Position numbers and translations under genes: made by a program. Positions 11,072 through 22,499 of a DNA stretch of 64,000 nucleotides are shown piece by piece. Within the stretch, counting starts at the first letter, position 1. Every line of letters begins with the position of its first letter. The DNA comes from Melastoma dodecandrum (lineage: Eukaryota > Streptophyta > Magnoliopsida > Myrtales > Melastomataceae): NCBI GenBank assembly GCA_029817715.1, contig JARUPY010000186.1:430346-494345 (forward strand). The letters are read 5' to 3'. The notes beneath the pieces were generated by a model. The model was given only the letters and a program-made list of their open reading frames with translations, was not told where the DNA came from and did no database searches.

Positions 11072-14000
11072 TCGAGGTGGGTAATCTTCTGATATTGCTA
11101 TTTGATATGTCAAGTATCCTCAAGGAATCCAACCTCCCAATTGATTCCGGTACTTCTTCAATCTTGCAATAAGTAACAATTAGCTCATGTAAAGCTCTTG
11201 CAGAACAGAGCTCTTTCGGTAAACTCCTCAGATACCGACACTCGGAGATTTTCATATAGGCAAGACTCTCCAACTTACCCACCGAATGGTGGATTTCTTT
11301 CAACTTTAAGCAATTAAAAAAAAACCATAATCTCCAATTTTAAGCAACAGGAGAGGTCGGGTGACGTAGTCATGTCATTACTCCAGAAGTCCAGCGCCCA
11401 AGTTAGGCCTCATCTATAAATGCATGCACCACAAATTATAATAATAAGAAGAAAAGCGCTTTACACATTTACCTACCAAACACATGACATATAGGAGGAG
11501 AGGATTTCATACCAGCTTTTTACAATCCGTCCATCCACCTTCGATATCATCAATTATGAGAACAACTAAGCTTCTCATCTTGAAAAAGTTGGAATTCAAC
11601 GTTTCATAGCAATCCCACCAAGAAAGCCACAACAACCTCTCCCGGAGATTTCCAAATTCTCCAATAAGTTTCGTCCAATTTAGATGAAGAAACAACAAAT
11701 TAGCTAATCCCCTGAAGTTCTCATAAGAGAATTTGTGTGCTTCATCGCTACTCCCCAAGGTCATTGCTATGATTTTCGTCGAGACCTTATAAACGAAAAA
11801 AGTCGACCAGCATTCATAATTATATTGTGCTCGATGAATAGTAATATTTCAATGTCAATAAAAAAATTCTCTTAATATAATAGAATTATGAACCATTCCT
11901 TCATCACCAAATGAAATCAACCAACTTAAATCGCTCATTACCTGTTTTTGAAGCATTATCTTTAAGGCGTCCTCGGGATCCCAAAGTCTACTATGCCTTT
12001 CGGGTCTTCCATTACCTCCCGACCGAATGATTTCTCTTCCCACGTCTCGAAGTTGATCGTGAATCCAGAATTCACCGTCTGAATCGATCTTTATCAATGA
12101 TTTATTGATGAGTACCTTCACTCCGCTTTTTGGATACAAGTCGCGCGCTTCCCAGAGATAATCGGCATACCTCCGCGGCATCGCTTCCCGAAAACATGCA
12201 ATATCGAGGAAAATTTCTTTCTCCCTCCAGTCTAACCCATCATAACTTACCTTCAAGATTTCAAAAACCTCTTTCTGGGGAATGTTCTTCAACTTTTTGA
12301 GCATATCCTCCCATGACTCTCTGCTCTGACAACACAAGTGTCCTCCAATCACCTCCAAAGCCAAGGGAAGGTTACCTGTGGTCTTAACTACCTGTTTCGA
12401 TAAAGAAAGATAATCTTCTGGAGGCTCATCGGTGCCAAGGGCATGCCTGCTGAAAAGCTGAAGGGCGTAGTTGTCAGCCATTTTCTCCATTTCATAAAAA
12501 TGAAGTAATACGGAACCAGGACGAACAAATCGATTGCAAACGCTTTTATCCCTAGTCGTGATTATGACTCGACTGTCTGTTCCTAACGTGTCTTCTGGAT
12601 TTTTCATCAGCAATTTTTCCAATTGAGAGTGCGCATCCACATCATCGAGAACCAGAAGAACCCTCTTGCGCTGAATCCTTCGTATGATCTCACTGTCGTA
12701 GTTATTAGATCTAGCATTTTGGCAACCGAGAATGTCCTCCAATAACTTTTTCTGCAAATTCTCAATGCCTCCATGACCCTTGGACGTCTCACGCACATCG
12801 GAAACGAAACTGGAGCCTTCGAACCGGGAATGTAATTCATTGAATATGACGCGAGCTAGGGTCGTCTTCCCAATTCCCCCCATACCATGAATCACCACGA
12901 GTCTTAATCCCGAGGAGTCGCAGTCCAGCAGATTTAACATGTCGAATACTTGATCATCGATCCTTGTAAGATGATCAGGTAAACTTTGATCCCTGATTCT
13001 CAGCTTCACAACAATATCCTGAACTATTAGTCGGACGAATCTGCCTTCCCTGCACGACGACAATGAAATTCAGTCGCCGTAGTCATCACCATCCTCCTCA
13101 TGGATTTCCGAAACGTTTAATTCCAAAAAAAGTTCTGAAAAAAAGAAATGATTCAAAAGAGAAAGTGAGAAAAATAACAAGGCTCTGGTGGTTACCACTG
13201 GATGGCTTTGCAGTCCCATCCGCTGATCCCGCCGACCGTCTTAAGTGCTTCCTCCCATTTCTTCACGACGTCGTGCCCGTGTCGACCCTTGTGTTTGTCG
13301 AGCGCTTCCCGATACAGCTCCGTTCGCAGCTTTACGTCGACCGGATCTGCTCCGTAGAAAATCGGCAGTATGATTTTCCCGTGGATGTTCGTACCTCCGC
13401 AGAGATCCACCATCATGTTGAGCTCCCTGAGGCACCACGCACTGGACGCGTAGTTCCTGGAGAAGATGACGACGTAAACCCTGGAGCTGGGGATCGCTCG
13501 CTCGAGCTCTCCCCCAATTACTTCTCCACGACGGATCTCCTCGTTGTCCTTGAAAACACGGAGACCGGCCCAACTCATGCACTCGTAGAGGTGGTCGACG
13601 ATGCCGAGACGAGCATCGGGTCCCCGGAAGCTCAGGAAGACATCGTACTCAGATATCTTGGAGGAGAGGGAATCTCGGCCGCTGTTTACGCTTACTTTGC
13701 CACAGAAGTTTATAAATAAGTTTAAGGTAGTCAATGATTAAGAAGCCGAGATGGATAAGAAATCAGGTTGGCTGTTTGAAGTTACCTGTGTTGGTGTTAC
13801 CCGCTGCACCTTCCTTTCCTTTAATGCGTTGCTTCATAAGAATACACAAGCCTGCAGTGATCGTCACAACGAATGCCCCCACGACGGCGATCATTTTGAT
13901 CCATTTCTGATCTGGTACAGGCATCGACTCCATGAAAGAGAAGAAGTGGACCGGTTCGAGTATCTCAAGAGGACGTTGTCGAAATAGACGGGTTGCCGCC

Positions 14001-14090
14001 TTAATTACCAGGGCACTCCTGCTGTGAAAACTGTGGGGGCGCGAGGGAGACGATGGGGAGATGATGATGGGGAGGGCAAATGATTTGATG

Positions 14091-14098
14091 ATATATAT
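14091..14098 (-). promoter_or_regulatory. Possible TATA element upstream of the TNL gene
   Basis: A TGATATATATCA block lies about 160 bases upstream of the proposed TNL start. It is the only TATA-like block close to the gene, but its distance and the unknown transcription start make this tentative. Confidence 0.25.
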
Positions 14099-14101
14099 CA
14101 A

Positions 14102-14790
14102 TCAGATGGGAGGGATTTGGTGGAGGAGATGATGTTGTGGGTGAAGAGAACTAAATTTATTACATCGACCAAATCTTTTAACTTGTGGAGGAGATATCTG
14201 TCACTGCCAACTGCTCTGGCTCCATTATTGAGCTCATTAGGTCAATTACTAAACATGTAGTACATTTTACTAAGCTCATATGGTGAATTTATAAAAGCTC
14301 GTATATTGATACTAAACATTTACTAAGTTCAAGAGCCCGTTACCAAACTATTATGAGTGATTACTAAAGAATGTTACTGTTTAGTACTATATTACGGCCT
14401 AAATTTAGTCACCACCAGGAAATCTTGTGGGACTTTAGCCGCTTCCCTCGGTCTTATTTCCCAAATGGCAATCCCACGTTTATACTTCCCACGATTACGA
14501 GGTCGGCCGTGTCCCGCCTGCTCATTTCCACTATGTGCCCCCCCTTCCTTCTCCTTTTTATCTTGTTTATAATTTTTTATTGATTATCTCCAACTTTGGA
14601 AAATAAAAAATAAAAGTAAGATAAGAGAGGGAAATTCTTTATTCTTCTTCTTTTTTTTTCCTCTCTTATCTTAATTTTGCGGAGACGAAGACTTTGGAAA
14701 ATGAATATATAATTAAATAAAGAAGAAAAGAGTCTATTAGCAAAGAAGAGATTGATTGATTCCAACCAAAAGGATTAAAAGATTATATTG
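14102..14790. other. TNL upstream spacer with repeated ttactaa motifs
   Basis: No coding frame is supported. Between about 14,240 and 14,390 the motif TTACTAAA/TACTAAAC recurs many times at irregular spacing, recalling the palindromic AT-rich array at 5.0-5.7 kb. The rest is AT-rich and polypurine-rich. Confidence 0.35.
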
Positions 14791-14796
14791 ATTGCT

Positions 14797-15057
14797 TTAC
14801 ATTGCCCTCCCCCTCGATAAAGACATCACGCCTAACCATACCACTATGATTAACATTCAATCCCTTACCTGGAAATAACTGAACATCACCTGCTTCTGCG
14901 CATGTAGCATGACGAGGGTGAGTTGAAAGCGGAAGGATTCAGACCGAGGCCCCCTTGTCTGGATCGCAACGGCATGCACGAACGGCTTTACATTGCCCTC
15001 CCCCTCGATAAAGACATCACACCTAATCTTACAACTATGATTAAGATTCAATCCCCG
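14797..15057. repeat. Direct repeat of ~70 bp flanking a ~120-bp spacer
   Basis: CTTTACATTGCCCTCCCCCT and about 50 following bases occur at about 14,797 and again at about 14,987, with a few substitutions. The second copy ends at the start of the Copia LTR fragment. Confidence 0.75.
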
Positions 15058-15440
15058 TGTTGACCTGGTTTTGATGATGAACTTAAGCGATATGTTAGTG
15101 GTGGTAAGCGACATGTTACTGGTGGTCAGTAGTAATGTTTCACAAGTTATGTGTTCATTCTTAGTAATGAGCTTGAGCAATGCGTTGCTGAACCACAGCT
15201 AGTAATCGCTATATATTACTGCGTTCCAGTACACTGTTATTGTGATATTACGCATAGAAGTTGAAAATATGGAAACATATTTTTAATAATCACAATTTAT
15301 TCTAAGATTTATTTTAATCTATCTCAGATAAATTATTCTGAGTGTCTAGGTTCATTTTACGTAGCCTAATGATTTTATCATAAGCACTTAGGCAACAAAT
15401 AAAATGAGATTACCTTTCCAATTGCACTTAGGCAACAAAT
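15058..15440 (+). mobile_element. Truncated Copia LTR fragment related to element A
   Basis: The segment starts TGTTGACCTGGTTTTGATGATG and follows the 5' part of the LTR of element A (44,797 onward). Shared stretches include TTCTTAGTAATGAGCTTGAG, GTTGCTGAACCACAGC and GGAAACATATTTTTAATA. Similarity stops near 15,415-15,440, where the segment joins a block duplicated at 43.3 kb. No internal region or second LTR follows. Confidence 0.75.
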
Positions 15441-15445
15441 AAAAT

Positions 15446-15940
15446 AATCCCCTGAAAAAACAAATCTTTTTGATAAAATAAATATTCTTATGACAATTGC
15501 CCTCCTTCATGGTAAAAAGTCTTCGTTGAGTACATACATACAAAGCCTAAATGTTCAGGCAATGCACTGATAATACCAAGGTCGCAAGGACTTAACAGTT
15601 TTCTTTCATTCGATACGACTTCATACGACGACTACTCGGCCTATCGACGATTCCAACCGGGCTGTTCTTGTCTCAGCACGATTGTCTCCATCGTATCATT
15701 GTCCCAAAGAATTGTTGTAGAGTTCGAAAAGGTCCGAGAAGGGGGAGGAGCAGTTATCTAGGTAGTTAACTGTATTGATGAATGAACGTTGTGTTTTCCG
15801 ATGTCATTGAGTCGTATATTCAAGTTTATCGATCACGGTTTATATTTTTTATATAGCATATTTTGAAAGATACAACTAGGCGTAGCTTAATATACTAATT
15901 TGTTAATTTTTTGAATGGTACGGAATTGTAGAATTATTTT
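15446..15940. repeat. Segmental duplication, partner at 43,310-43,715
   Basis: From AATCCCCTGAAAAAACAAA onward this block matches 43,313-43,715 with small indels, including AAAAAGTCTTCGTTGAGT, TACGACGACTACTCGGCCTA and CGAGAAGGGGGAGGAGCAGT. No coding frame was recognised. A more diverged piece (AATGCACTGATAACATCAAG) lies near 39,955 upstream of a DUF26 gene, so the block appears to be the upstream part of that gene module. Confidence 0.85.
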
Positions 15941-16006
15941 TATTTGCTCTTGATGTGCAGCTGGAGTTTCGTTTTGCTTTAGATGTTTCATCAGGTGTCG
16001 TGGCAC

Positions 16007-17958
16007 TCATGAGTGGTACTTGGATGGCGTATCGGCGATTCCGACAGCCACTTCTTCGAGACGGTTCATATCGTACCAATACGATTTTCTCTCATTGAAC
16101 AAGTGCTTCCTGAATGTGTGGCACTGGTCCGTAGTGTGCGACGCATCCATATACCAGCGACAACGATCATGTCGCATGGTCTTAAGGTCAGCAGGGCATT
16201 GAAGTATCCCTTTGCTAATCAGCCAGTCGTTTGAACACCAAGTTGGTGATGATTGTTTCGCCTGTTCCTCTACATAGAACAAAGAGGTAACAATTAAGCA
16301 GTTAACATCAAAGGCGTTAATCTCAAAATCGTCAACAAAAGGTTGAATCAGTGAGAGACTTGTCTCCCAAGTTCGGAAACAAAACTGCTTAGATTAAGTC
16401 CTGCACCAAATTTCTAAATGTGATGCAGTCTTTAGTGGCGTAGGTAAAGGACCCATGCAATTTACAGAAGTTCTTCGACTTCTCTCTATTAGTACAAAGA
16501 AGTTTATGCCATGTCTTCAACTGAATTCATCCGTTTCAGTGCATAAATTCAAAGATTTCATTGGCCATTCCTTTGTCGATGGAGTATTACCTCTCGTCCT
16601 GTGTTTTTTGGGGCTTTTAGCCCTGAAGTTCTTTTTGGTCAATCTATCACATGTCAGGGGATGTCCTTTCACGTATTCCGTGACATCGACGTCAACAAGG
16701 GGTCGGCTTTATGTCATCATTGGTCACGTGATCAAGCTCCCTTTCGCCTAAGTATTTTCCTTCAGCAAGTTCAAAACGAACGCTTTCCTGGCCAACTCAT
16801 TCCAATCCCTAAAGACTTCTTCTAACTTCTTTCTAAGTCAGAGAAGGAGTGCATCCTGGGCGATGGCGATGAGTTTGGCTTCATATGTCAAAGTTTTGCA
16901 TCCTAGCAGTGCCACCGGTTTGCTAGCATGCTGTTTTATATGGGTGAGATCAAGCAAAGTCACCTCCGGGGTCGGTTTGGGCAAATGCAAGCGTAAACTA
17001 CATATGTATCTCTTCCCAATTTCGAACCAAATTTGGAGGTTAATTAATATACTTGTAAAGGCGGCTCCGATGAGAGAGCTTAAAAATAACCGGAGTTTCA
17101 AATATCCATTAGTGGGAAGCTCTCTAGCCTGGGGAGGGAAACGAGCAATATACTCTGTTGGGGATATGCCCTCCTCTCCTGAGATCGGCCAAATTCAGGT
17201 ACCCGATATCCTCTTGAGAAAGAATAGTCTTTGTCGATATTCTCTGGGTAAGGAGCGCGATAGAGCTTACTTCGTTTGGATCGTTCGCTCTGGGATAACC
17301 TGCTCGACCAGCCTTGCAGCATACTCCCTTATTTTGGGGACAAGACCAACAGCAGCCCTCGCCTCCTACCCCATCACCCCTCCCTTGTACGGAGGTTGTG
17401 GGATATATTCAGGATGACGGTTTTCCTCAAGGAAGCCAAGGTCATCGGCCTTTACAGGCTTGTTAAAGATCTCCCTTCTACGGAACGAATGTTCATACAT
17501 AGCCCGATAGTTATGTTGTTCAACCGTCCCTTATTCGTTATTGTTGATCACGAGTGGAGGCTGAATATGCACGGCTCCTTTGAGTCCTATGGGGATATTG
17601 TAAGTACTGTCGATGCCAATTTTCTTCTTCCCTTTGGCTGTTGACACCCTGTGGACTTCCTAGCTAAACGGGAGATTGGTAGTTGATTCATCCTGTACTT
17701 TGACAGGGCTGTCTCTTGGTAGTTCCGAGATAATCTCCAAGTTTTGGATGACAGCATCCATTCTAAAGCCGACTTTCCTCTCGAAAAGCCTCATGCTTTT
17801 CATCGATAGTACTGAGTCTCTCCATTAAGAGTTGGAGGGTACTAATGATGGCGGACAACTCTCCCGCCATGTCAAGATTTGGGTTGTTATCCCCATCCTT
17901 GCTATTGCCACCAGTGTTGTTCACTATCACTCCTGGTTTTACTCATTATCAACCTTTC
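16007..17958 (-). mobile_element. Decayed Ty3/gypsy gag region
   Basis: Minus-strand fragments resemble the N-terminal half of a plant gypsy polyprotein. Near 17,830-17,870 a frame reads MAGELSAIISTLQLLMERL, a typical gag leader helix. At 16,838-17,101 there is a hydrophobic and basic gag-like segment (WFEIGKRYI, DLTHIKQHA). At 16,007-16,282 a zinc-knuckle-like block reads DRCRWYMDASHTTDQCHTF. Frames are broken many times. Protease, RT and integrase were not found, so the element is truncated downstream as well. The gag assignment of the middle part is tentative. Confidence 0.5.
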
Positions 17959-17977
17959 TCCCACTGTGGTCGCCAAA
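17959..17977 (-). other. Gypsy primer-binding-site-like sequence
   Basis: The minus strand reads TTTGGCGACCACAGTGGGA just inside an LTR-like end (…TCAACA then CGT). Almost the same sequence occurs at 40,702-40,720 in front of another gypsy gag. I did not identify the priming tRNA. Confidence 0.5.
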
Positions 17978-17981
17978 GACG

Positions 17982-18826
17982 TGTTGACACCGGAAGTGAC
18001 CTCTAAGACAACTGGCGTAACACGTCGGAAATCTTTGGCCCTATAAGATACTGGTACTCGAAAGGTCTTTTGTGTGTCTGTGTATGGTCGCCGTTAAAAG
18101 AAAAAGATAAGACAGACCTTTAAGAACGCAAGATCGCAAGAACGCTAGAAAGCAAGAAAGCAAGAAAGATAAAAGACTGTATTGTGTGTCTGTGTTGATG
18201 TCTGTTTTTTTCCATGCCTAACTAAAGACATTTATACTACGCTAGTCCAATGTGAATATGAAAATGAAATATAAATACAATATTTGATAACCATGTTGCC
18301 CGTCTTCGTAGAATATATGATTTTCATCCGAATACTCTTGGCAACTATTTCATGGGAACTACGACAGCAAAGGCTATTTGATAGTTTCCCAATAAATCAT
18401 GATTCCCGTTAGAGTTCAATATTAGGACCCTGGTATTTGGAACGCAATTCATAGAGCCCCAGAAGAACGTGGCGATCACTGTTAGACGCACGACCTGTTT
18501 CCCACGTTAGACCCGTTCTACACTCGGGCTAAAACTATCACCGAAGGAGAAAATTGCTAATAACTATTGGGAGGAAAAGAACAAGAGAAAGGAACTTTCG
18601 GAGAGAGGAGGGGAAGACAAATTAATACTTATTGCTCTCAGCACAACAACAAATGAAGAACTGATCCCTAATAGTGGAAATTAGCCCAAAACGTGAAACT
18701 CTAATATTGCCACGTTTACATATTATTATCCTAGGAATTTTACCACTCTAGCTTTTCTACCTACCACCTGCCACGTAAAATTTGAGCATTAGATTTTACC
18801 TTCTTGATACTTCCTCTCTTGAATTT
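17982..18826 (-). mobile_element. Probable gypsy LTR fragment
   Basis: Next to the primer-site-like sequence, on the plus strand, a TGTTGACACCGG end begins. It contains a TATAAATG motif on the minus strand near 18,230 and an AAGAACGC/AAGCAAGAA purine repeat at 18,120-18,170. The outer boundary was not found; another LTR-like segment begins at 18,827. Confidence 0.4.
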
Positions 18827-19639
18827 TGTTAGTATGGCTTTGATGATGCCATACAGAAGGTAAACTTTTATTGTGTTGAAAGTAAGCTTCTACTACTCTG
18901 CAGAAGGTTAACCAACAGGGACAGTCTGTTTCGTACTTTCTGTTACCTAATCTTTACCACGAATTATTTAATTAATCATCTGATTAATTAAATACTTCCG
19001 TATGATACATTTTATTAATTAAAATGGTGTTAAATCATTTTGATTACGATTTATTTTCATATGAATTGATCTACTCCCTTTTAGGGAAGAAATCACTATA
19101 TATATGAAAAGCTCTGATGCGAGGTTCTGCTGATTGATCTGGAACTTCCAACTGTCATGTTATCATTTCTCTTACATCTAATTACGTCCAGATTCGTTAT
19201 GAATCATGGCAAAGGACAACCCATCTGAATATAGACGTGTCCCACACGTGTCTTTATCCAGAAGGTCTGCCAACAACTTTTGGAAACAAAGATTATATGG
19301 GACTGACGGGCCTTATCTGTCTTAACCTTCTAGAAGCCCTATCTCTTAAAGTCGTGAACACAATCATGACCATATGACATGATTGATCTTTAAGTGATAC
19401 GGGGCATGTCTCCCAATGGGAGAATGATTTATTTGGCTGATATTTTGTTTCCTTGTTTTGCAGAAACATCCGTCAGCCACTGTACCTTCTGTAAATAATG
19501 TATTTTATTTTGTATGAGATATGATCTTTTGTTAGATAGAATAGTGTAGATGATTTACGTGAGAGTGAGGATTGTATTCTAAGAGATCTGCGAGTTTTCG
19601 TTCTCTTTGGGGTTGAGCATTTGGTTGCAGAAGGCCGGT

Positions 19640-20011
19640 GCCCAGGGTACAAGCTAGAGCGGACGTGAGTGAGGTCGCGAAAGATCTGGCTGCACTGTGG
19701 CGTGGCGGACGTGCATCAGGCTTAGGGAGAAGTCGGGGTATATACGTGCCTGGGCAGTGAGCAGAAGAAGGGCCACGTCTGGAGGAATCTAGTGAGGTAC
19801 TGGTATCATTTGTTTTGTAATCGATTTGCTCGTGTGTGCTGAAAGCAGGTGTCCATGGTGTAAGCTTTGTCGGGCGTGAGTGAGGACGCGAAGGATCTGT
19901 CTGCACTGTTACATTTCGGACGTGCATCAGGCTTAGGAGAAGTCGGGGTGAATACGTGCCGGGGCAGTGAGCAGAAGAAGGGCCGCGTCTAGGAGATTCA
20001 CGGTGAGGCAC
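19640..20011. repeat. Tandem duplication, unit ~208 bp
   Basis: The block running from GGTGCCCAGGGTACAAGC through GGACGTGCATCAGGCTTAGG to GAGCAGAAGAAGGGCC occurs at about 19,640-19,803 and, diverged, at about 19,848-20,011. The two copies lie head to tail inside the LTR-like segment. Confidence 0.8.
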
Positions 20012-20377
20012 TGACATTTGTGTTTCTGCAGAAGGGAAGTACGTGCTGCAGGCTTTGGAGAAACCCCACGGGTGCTGTCTGCTTCTGGAAGGCTTTGTGA
20101 GGAGCTAAGCATCAGGGAAGCATTGGTGAGGAGCCAAGCAGGTTGTGGAACCGATAGAGGAAAATCCACTGCTGGACAGAGGGGCTGTCTGCCTCCATAG
20201 GGCCGCTACGTGCCTGCGTGGAGCCGCCACGTTCGACAAAACCCCAACAACAGGAATTGTGGAGTTAGTCACTGTCTTCAGTGCAGAACTTAAAATAGAG
20301 AGTTTACAGAGTTAGTCACAGGTCTCTGTGCATAACCCAAAAGGGTTACTGATCACAACCCACTGGGTTTCTGTGAG

Positions 20378-20385
20378 TATAAAAG
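20378..20385 (+). promoter_or_regulatory. TATA box in LTR-like segment
   Basis: TATAAAAG in the context GTGAGTATAAAAGCC, placed where an LTR U3/R border would be expected about 100 bases before the segment's end. The assignment rests on motif and position only. Confidence 0.4.
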
Positions 20386-20548
20386 CCGAAGGGCTATCTA
20401 TATCACCTTCTACAACTACAGAAGTGTCTCAGTACCTTCTGCTAGTATATCCATTGTGAATCGGTGTTATTATTTTTAACAATCACTACCGCAGTTGTCA
20501 TCATCTTCAACATGGTGGCCGTGCCAAATTCCATCTTTTCAGATGTGG

Positions 20549-20588
20549 CTGTCCCCGACGTCCTTGAACTGTCCCCGACGTCCTTGAA
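20549..20588. repeat. Perfect 20-bp tandem duplication
   Basis: CTGTCCCCGACGTCCTTGAA is present twice in a row. Confidence 0.9.
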
Positions 20589-21249
20589 CCACTATGTATA
20601 GTGCCCGACCTTTAGATCGTTTACGCTCGGAACCATCGCTATTTTCGTCGCTTCTATTCTGCCGGATGAATTACTCTCCGAGTAGCTATCTTGTTCCCCA
20701 ACACAATGCATGATGAATAAGGAATTTACGTCTTTCCCATCATTCTCCCATCAACTCGTGACTTGACTTCATCTTGATGAAACAACAAAGAATTGTTATT
20801 ACAGAAGAAAAACACTTTCTAAACAATGTTGTGATTCAAATGTTGTTAATCCAATGGATAATACTATGTTAACACTCATAGCTAATTACTGAAGACATGC
20901 TTGAAATAAGAGTGAAACATGGGAATCATGTTTGACGGTATAACAGTAGCCACGAATCCGTTCACAAACGGCGGGCATTAGACTGCGTGATCCGTGTCCG
21001 CCTTCCATGTCAGAAAATTCGAGGCGGCACCCACTTTTAAAAGGAAACCCTTGTTTCGCATCTCCATATTTGTGACCATCGAGCGAATGTAACGTGAGAT
21101 GGGAGTGAAGTGAGGGGGAGGGAAAAGATGTCGCGGTCAGTATGATGCGATTCACATTATTGAAAGCACGAATAAAGCTTGTGAAAGGCTCGGGGTATTG
21201 AACCAGCCCTATACGATGTATGTTCCATGAGATATCCATAGACGCTTGA
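20589..21249. other. Spacer, 3' flank of DUF26 fragment
   Basis: No gene is seen up to about 20,880. From about 20,890 to 21,249 the sequence resembles the 3' flank of the DUF26 genes (for example AGGCTCGGGGTATTGAACCA and CCATGAGATATCC, matching 39,300 and 42,200), so this is the untranslated tail of the fragment that ends at 21,250. Confidence 0.5.
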
Positions 21250-21314
21250 CTAGTCCACGAGCCACGGCCTGCCACCAATCGGATTGTCCTTCCAAATGCG
21301 GAGACAGTCCACCG
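21250..21314 (-). pseudogene. DUF26 secreted-protein gene, 3' fragment
   Basis: The minus strand encodes VDCLRIWKDNPIGGRPWLVD followed by TAG. This matches the C-terminal end of the neighbouring DUF26 genes (VDCALMWSNRPIFGGPW, ADCTLVWSDRPVFGGPM). Nothing recognisable precedes it: upstream of about 21,314 the sequence changes and soon joins another DUF26 module at about 21,370. The fragment keeps its 3' flank but lacks signal peptide and cysteine core, so it is a dead remnant. Confidence 0.65.
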
Positions 21315-21369
21315 GATACCCTTCCTTTACCACCCACTCTTCGGTGCTAAGAAACCATGAACCAATCAT

Positions 21370-22231
21370 TTACAAATTCATTCTCGTCTTCTAAATGGGG
21401 TTACATGACCACACTGGATTCGTAACAAAGCAAATTTTAAGCGACGCGAACGTAATCAATGGGCTCCTGGGGAGTGAATCGAAGAGCGCCCCCTACAAGG
21501 TTACGACATGTCAGGGAATGTATAGTCGCACATCAGTCCAATCAAATTGGCTTCGGCTCGCCTTTCCTTCATATTTACCCACAGATGGAGAAGGTGACAA
21601 GAGTTGGCCCCCAAACCATAACCAATGAAGGATAGAGAGTAATTAATTGGCCATTAGTCGTATGAAATGCACGATTTTATCGAACTGATTATGTTGGAAC
21701 CGTAACATTAAGTCGCGTTATGTGGAAGAAATTGAAATGGGAGTAGAAACTTGGGATTAAGCAGCCTCTGAATCTCTACGAAACATGGGCATTAGAAAGT
21801 GCGATCTGTGTTCGCTTCTCATCAGGTCGTGGCAATCCGGGCTTTTGCGCGACAAACGTCTTGTGTGCTTGGAAAGAAGCCCTTGTATTGTATACAGACA
21901 ACACATTATCATGTCCATTATCATAGTGAGGGAATAAAGTGAGGGAAATGGACGATGTGCAACTGCAACTCACATTATTGAAAAATTCTCGGGGCATTGA
22001 AACGGCCACGGACGATGTTTGATGAGATATATACTTCGACGACTTGATTAGTTCCTCGGCCACGGCCCTCCAAAGATCGGTCTGTTACTCCACATGAGGG
22101 CACAGTCCACCAGCTCCATATAAGCTGTGGTTGGAAAGCCGCATTGCTGATAGATTTTTATGTCACAGGCGGCCATGCACATTCGGCAGTCTACTACTGA
22201 ACTCATCGATCGACAACGTCCGTGGCATAGA
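21370..22231. repeat. DUF26 gene module M1 (left half), partner of 41,559-43,160
   Basis: From ATCATTTACAAATTCATTCT onward this matches the block starting near 41,555, through the 3' flank and into the gene. The right half of the module, cut off by element B, continues at 34,873-35,500. A more diverged third copy spans about 38,880-39,930. Confidence 0.85.
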
Positions 22232-22236
22232 CCACG
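22048..22236 (-). pseudogene. DUF26 (ginkbilobin-like) gene, C-terminal part, split by element B
   Basis: The minus strand ends with IFGGPWPRN and a stop at 22,048-22,050, identical to the intact copy at 42,257. Moving upstream it covers the cysteine core and is cut at 22,236 by the LTR of element B. Compared with the intact copy, one base is missing around 22,225 (CGTGGCATAG versus CGTGGGCGTAG), which shifts the frame in the segment before the CX8CX2C motif. The 5' part lies 12.6 kb away at 34,868-35,108. The CCACG at 22,232-22,236 is the target-site duplication. Confidence 0.85.
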
Positions 22237-22499
22237 TGTTACACTAAGAGGGGGGGTGAATTAGTGTTAATCTCCAAAATTGGATTTTAACCCTTTTTCG
22301 TTTTACCCCGCAGCGGAATGAAAAGCTTCTGTTAAACAGAGCCTGATTGTGTAAGTTTCTGTAAGACAGAACGTTTGATTGTGTACGCAAATTTGTTTGA
22401 TGGACACAAGGATTTTTATAGTGGTTCAGCAAATTGCTTACATCCACTCTTCACCCAGATATTTGGATGGTTTCCACTCAAATGTATCTCAGTACAAGT

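Larger units (their letters stand above)
9387..13933 (-). pseudogene. TIR-NBS-LRR (L6-type) disease resistance gene with one premature stop
   Basis: Five exons join in frame with GT/AG borders: 13786-13933, 13196-13694, 11942-13049, 11513-11785 and 9387-11303 (1,314 codons plus stop). Exon 1 (from MESMPVP) encodes a hydrophobic anchor (MIAVVGAFVVTITAGLCIL) like the flax L6 N-terminus. Exon 2 is the TIR domain: YDVFLSFRGPD near residue 66, and SAWCLREL with the Glu expected of TIR NADases. Exon 3 is the NB-ARC domain: P-loop GMGGIGKTT (about 271-279), kinase-2 VLLVLDDVD, RNBS-B SRVIITTRD, GNLPLAL for GLPL, FLDIACF, and IHD in place of MHD. Exons 4-5 are leucine-rich repeats. An in-frame TGA at 10866-10868 ends translation at codon 822, inside the LRR region; the frame stays open after it to 9387. 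Without the full LRR the protein would lack most of its recognition surface. Function by family: intracellular NLR immune receptor, probably membrane-tethered. The start could lie further upstream. Confidence 0.9.
18827..20481 (+). mobile_element. LTR-like segment of a Copia/Sirevirus-related family
   Basis: The left end TGTTAGTATGGCTTTGATGATG matches the LTR terminus pattern of elements A and B (TGTTRG… then TTTGATGATG). The interior has scattered CAGAAGGT/ACCTTCTG motifs, as in element B. A TATAAAAG box lies at 20,378-20,385, followed by a short R/U5-like stretch ending near TTTTAACA. No primer site TGGTATCAGAGC or gag-pol follows, so this is a solo or truncated LTR. The right boundary is uncertain; a frame beginning MVAVPNSIF at about 20,512 may be a remnant of the sequence behind it. 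Confidence 0.45.

Noticed and set aside
13063..13719. 218-codon plus-strand frame
   Set aside because: Antisense shadow of the TIR exon, which has clear TIR motifs and splice borders.
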